Shown one piece after another: positions 5,907-5,956 of a DNA stretch of 5,956 nt. The DNA is from an uncultured Erysipelotrichaceae bacterium. GTDB taxonomy: Bacteria; Bacillota_I; Bacilli_A; Erysipelotrichales; Erysipelotrichaceae. A model generated the notes under the pieces. The model saw only the letters and a list, made by a program, of their open reading frames with translations. It made no database searches and was not told where the DNA came from. Position numbers and translations under genes: made by a program. The DNA lies in the NCBI GenBank assembly GCA_947175465.1, contig CAMWMY010000087.1:1-5956 (forward strand), in the 5' to 3' direction. Each line of letters opens with the position of its first letter. Positions within the stretch are counted from its first letter, which is position 1.

Positions 5907-5956
5907 AAATTTCTCAATCTATGAATCTTTCAATAATAACGATAAGGTATTAGCTT
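5907..5956. other. Downstream flank of the ATPase gene, nothing recognised
   Basis: The 50 bases after the ATPase stop codon are AT-rich and show no hairpin with a T-tract, no ribosome site and no start of a gene. The terminator, if any, lies beyond the window. Confidence 0.5.

Overview
The window is a stretch of low-GC, spore-forming Bacillota (Firmicutes) chromosome. The AT-rich composition, GAGGTG-type ribosome binding sites, TTGACA/TATAAT-type promoters and a complete spoIIA (sigma-F) operon all point that way. The short SpoIIAA and the absence of spoVA genes next to sigF would suit an Erysipelotrichia-like or clostridial lineage better than Bacillus, but that placement is an inference. 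No mobile element, CRISPR array, tRNA or rRNA was seen.

Layout: 1-440 (minus) is the start of a MarR-family regulator gene that runs off the left edge. It begins at a TTG codon and has its own near-consensus promoter, with a palindromic operator lying in the spacer between -35 and -10 (469-497). An AT-rich terminator at about 521-558 separates it from the spoIIA operon. 586-2046 (minus) is spoIIAA-spoIIAB-sigF, tightly packed with overlapping reading frames. 2143-3342 (minus) is a D-Ala-D-Ala carboxypeptidase (dacF/dacA-type penicillin-binding protein). It is separated from spoIIAA by an intrinsic terminator whose stem begins inside the dacF stop codon. 3343-3539 is a divergent, very AT-rich intergenic region. 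3540-5906 (plus) is a 788-residue P-type cation ATPase of the CtpE-like kind. The last 50 bases hold nothing I can identify.

How the genes work together: SpoIIAB is the anti-sigma factor and kinase that holds sigma-F inactive. Dephosphorylated SpoIIAA displaces it in the forespore, and sigma-F then starts the early forespore programme. The carboxypeptidase trims peptidoglycan pentapeptides and in B. subtilis is the first gene of this operon. Here the terminator suggests that the three regulatory genes are mainly transcribed from their own promoter, upstream of which lies a sequence resembling a Spo0A box. The ATPase and the MarR regulator have no evident link to sporulation beyond proximity.

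This is largely a conserved core region. I see no new multi-gene system. The points most worth checking are the MarR operator/promoter, the dacF-spoIIAA terminator, the candidate Spo0A box, the 26-base spoIIAB/sigF overlap and the unusual ion-site residues of the ATPase.
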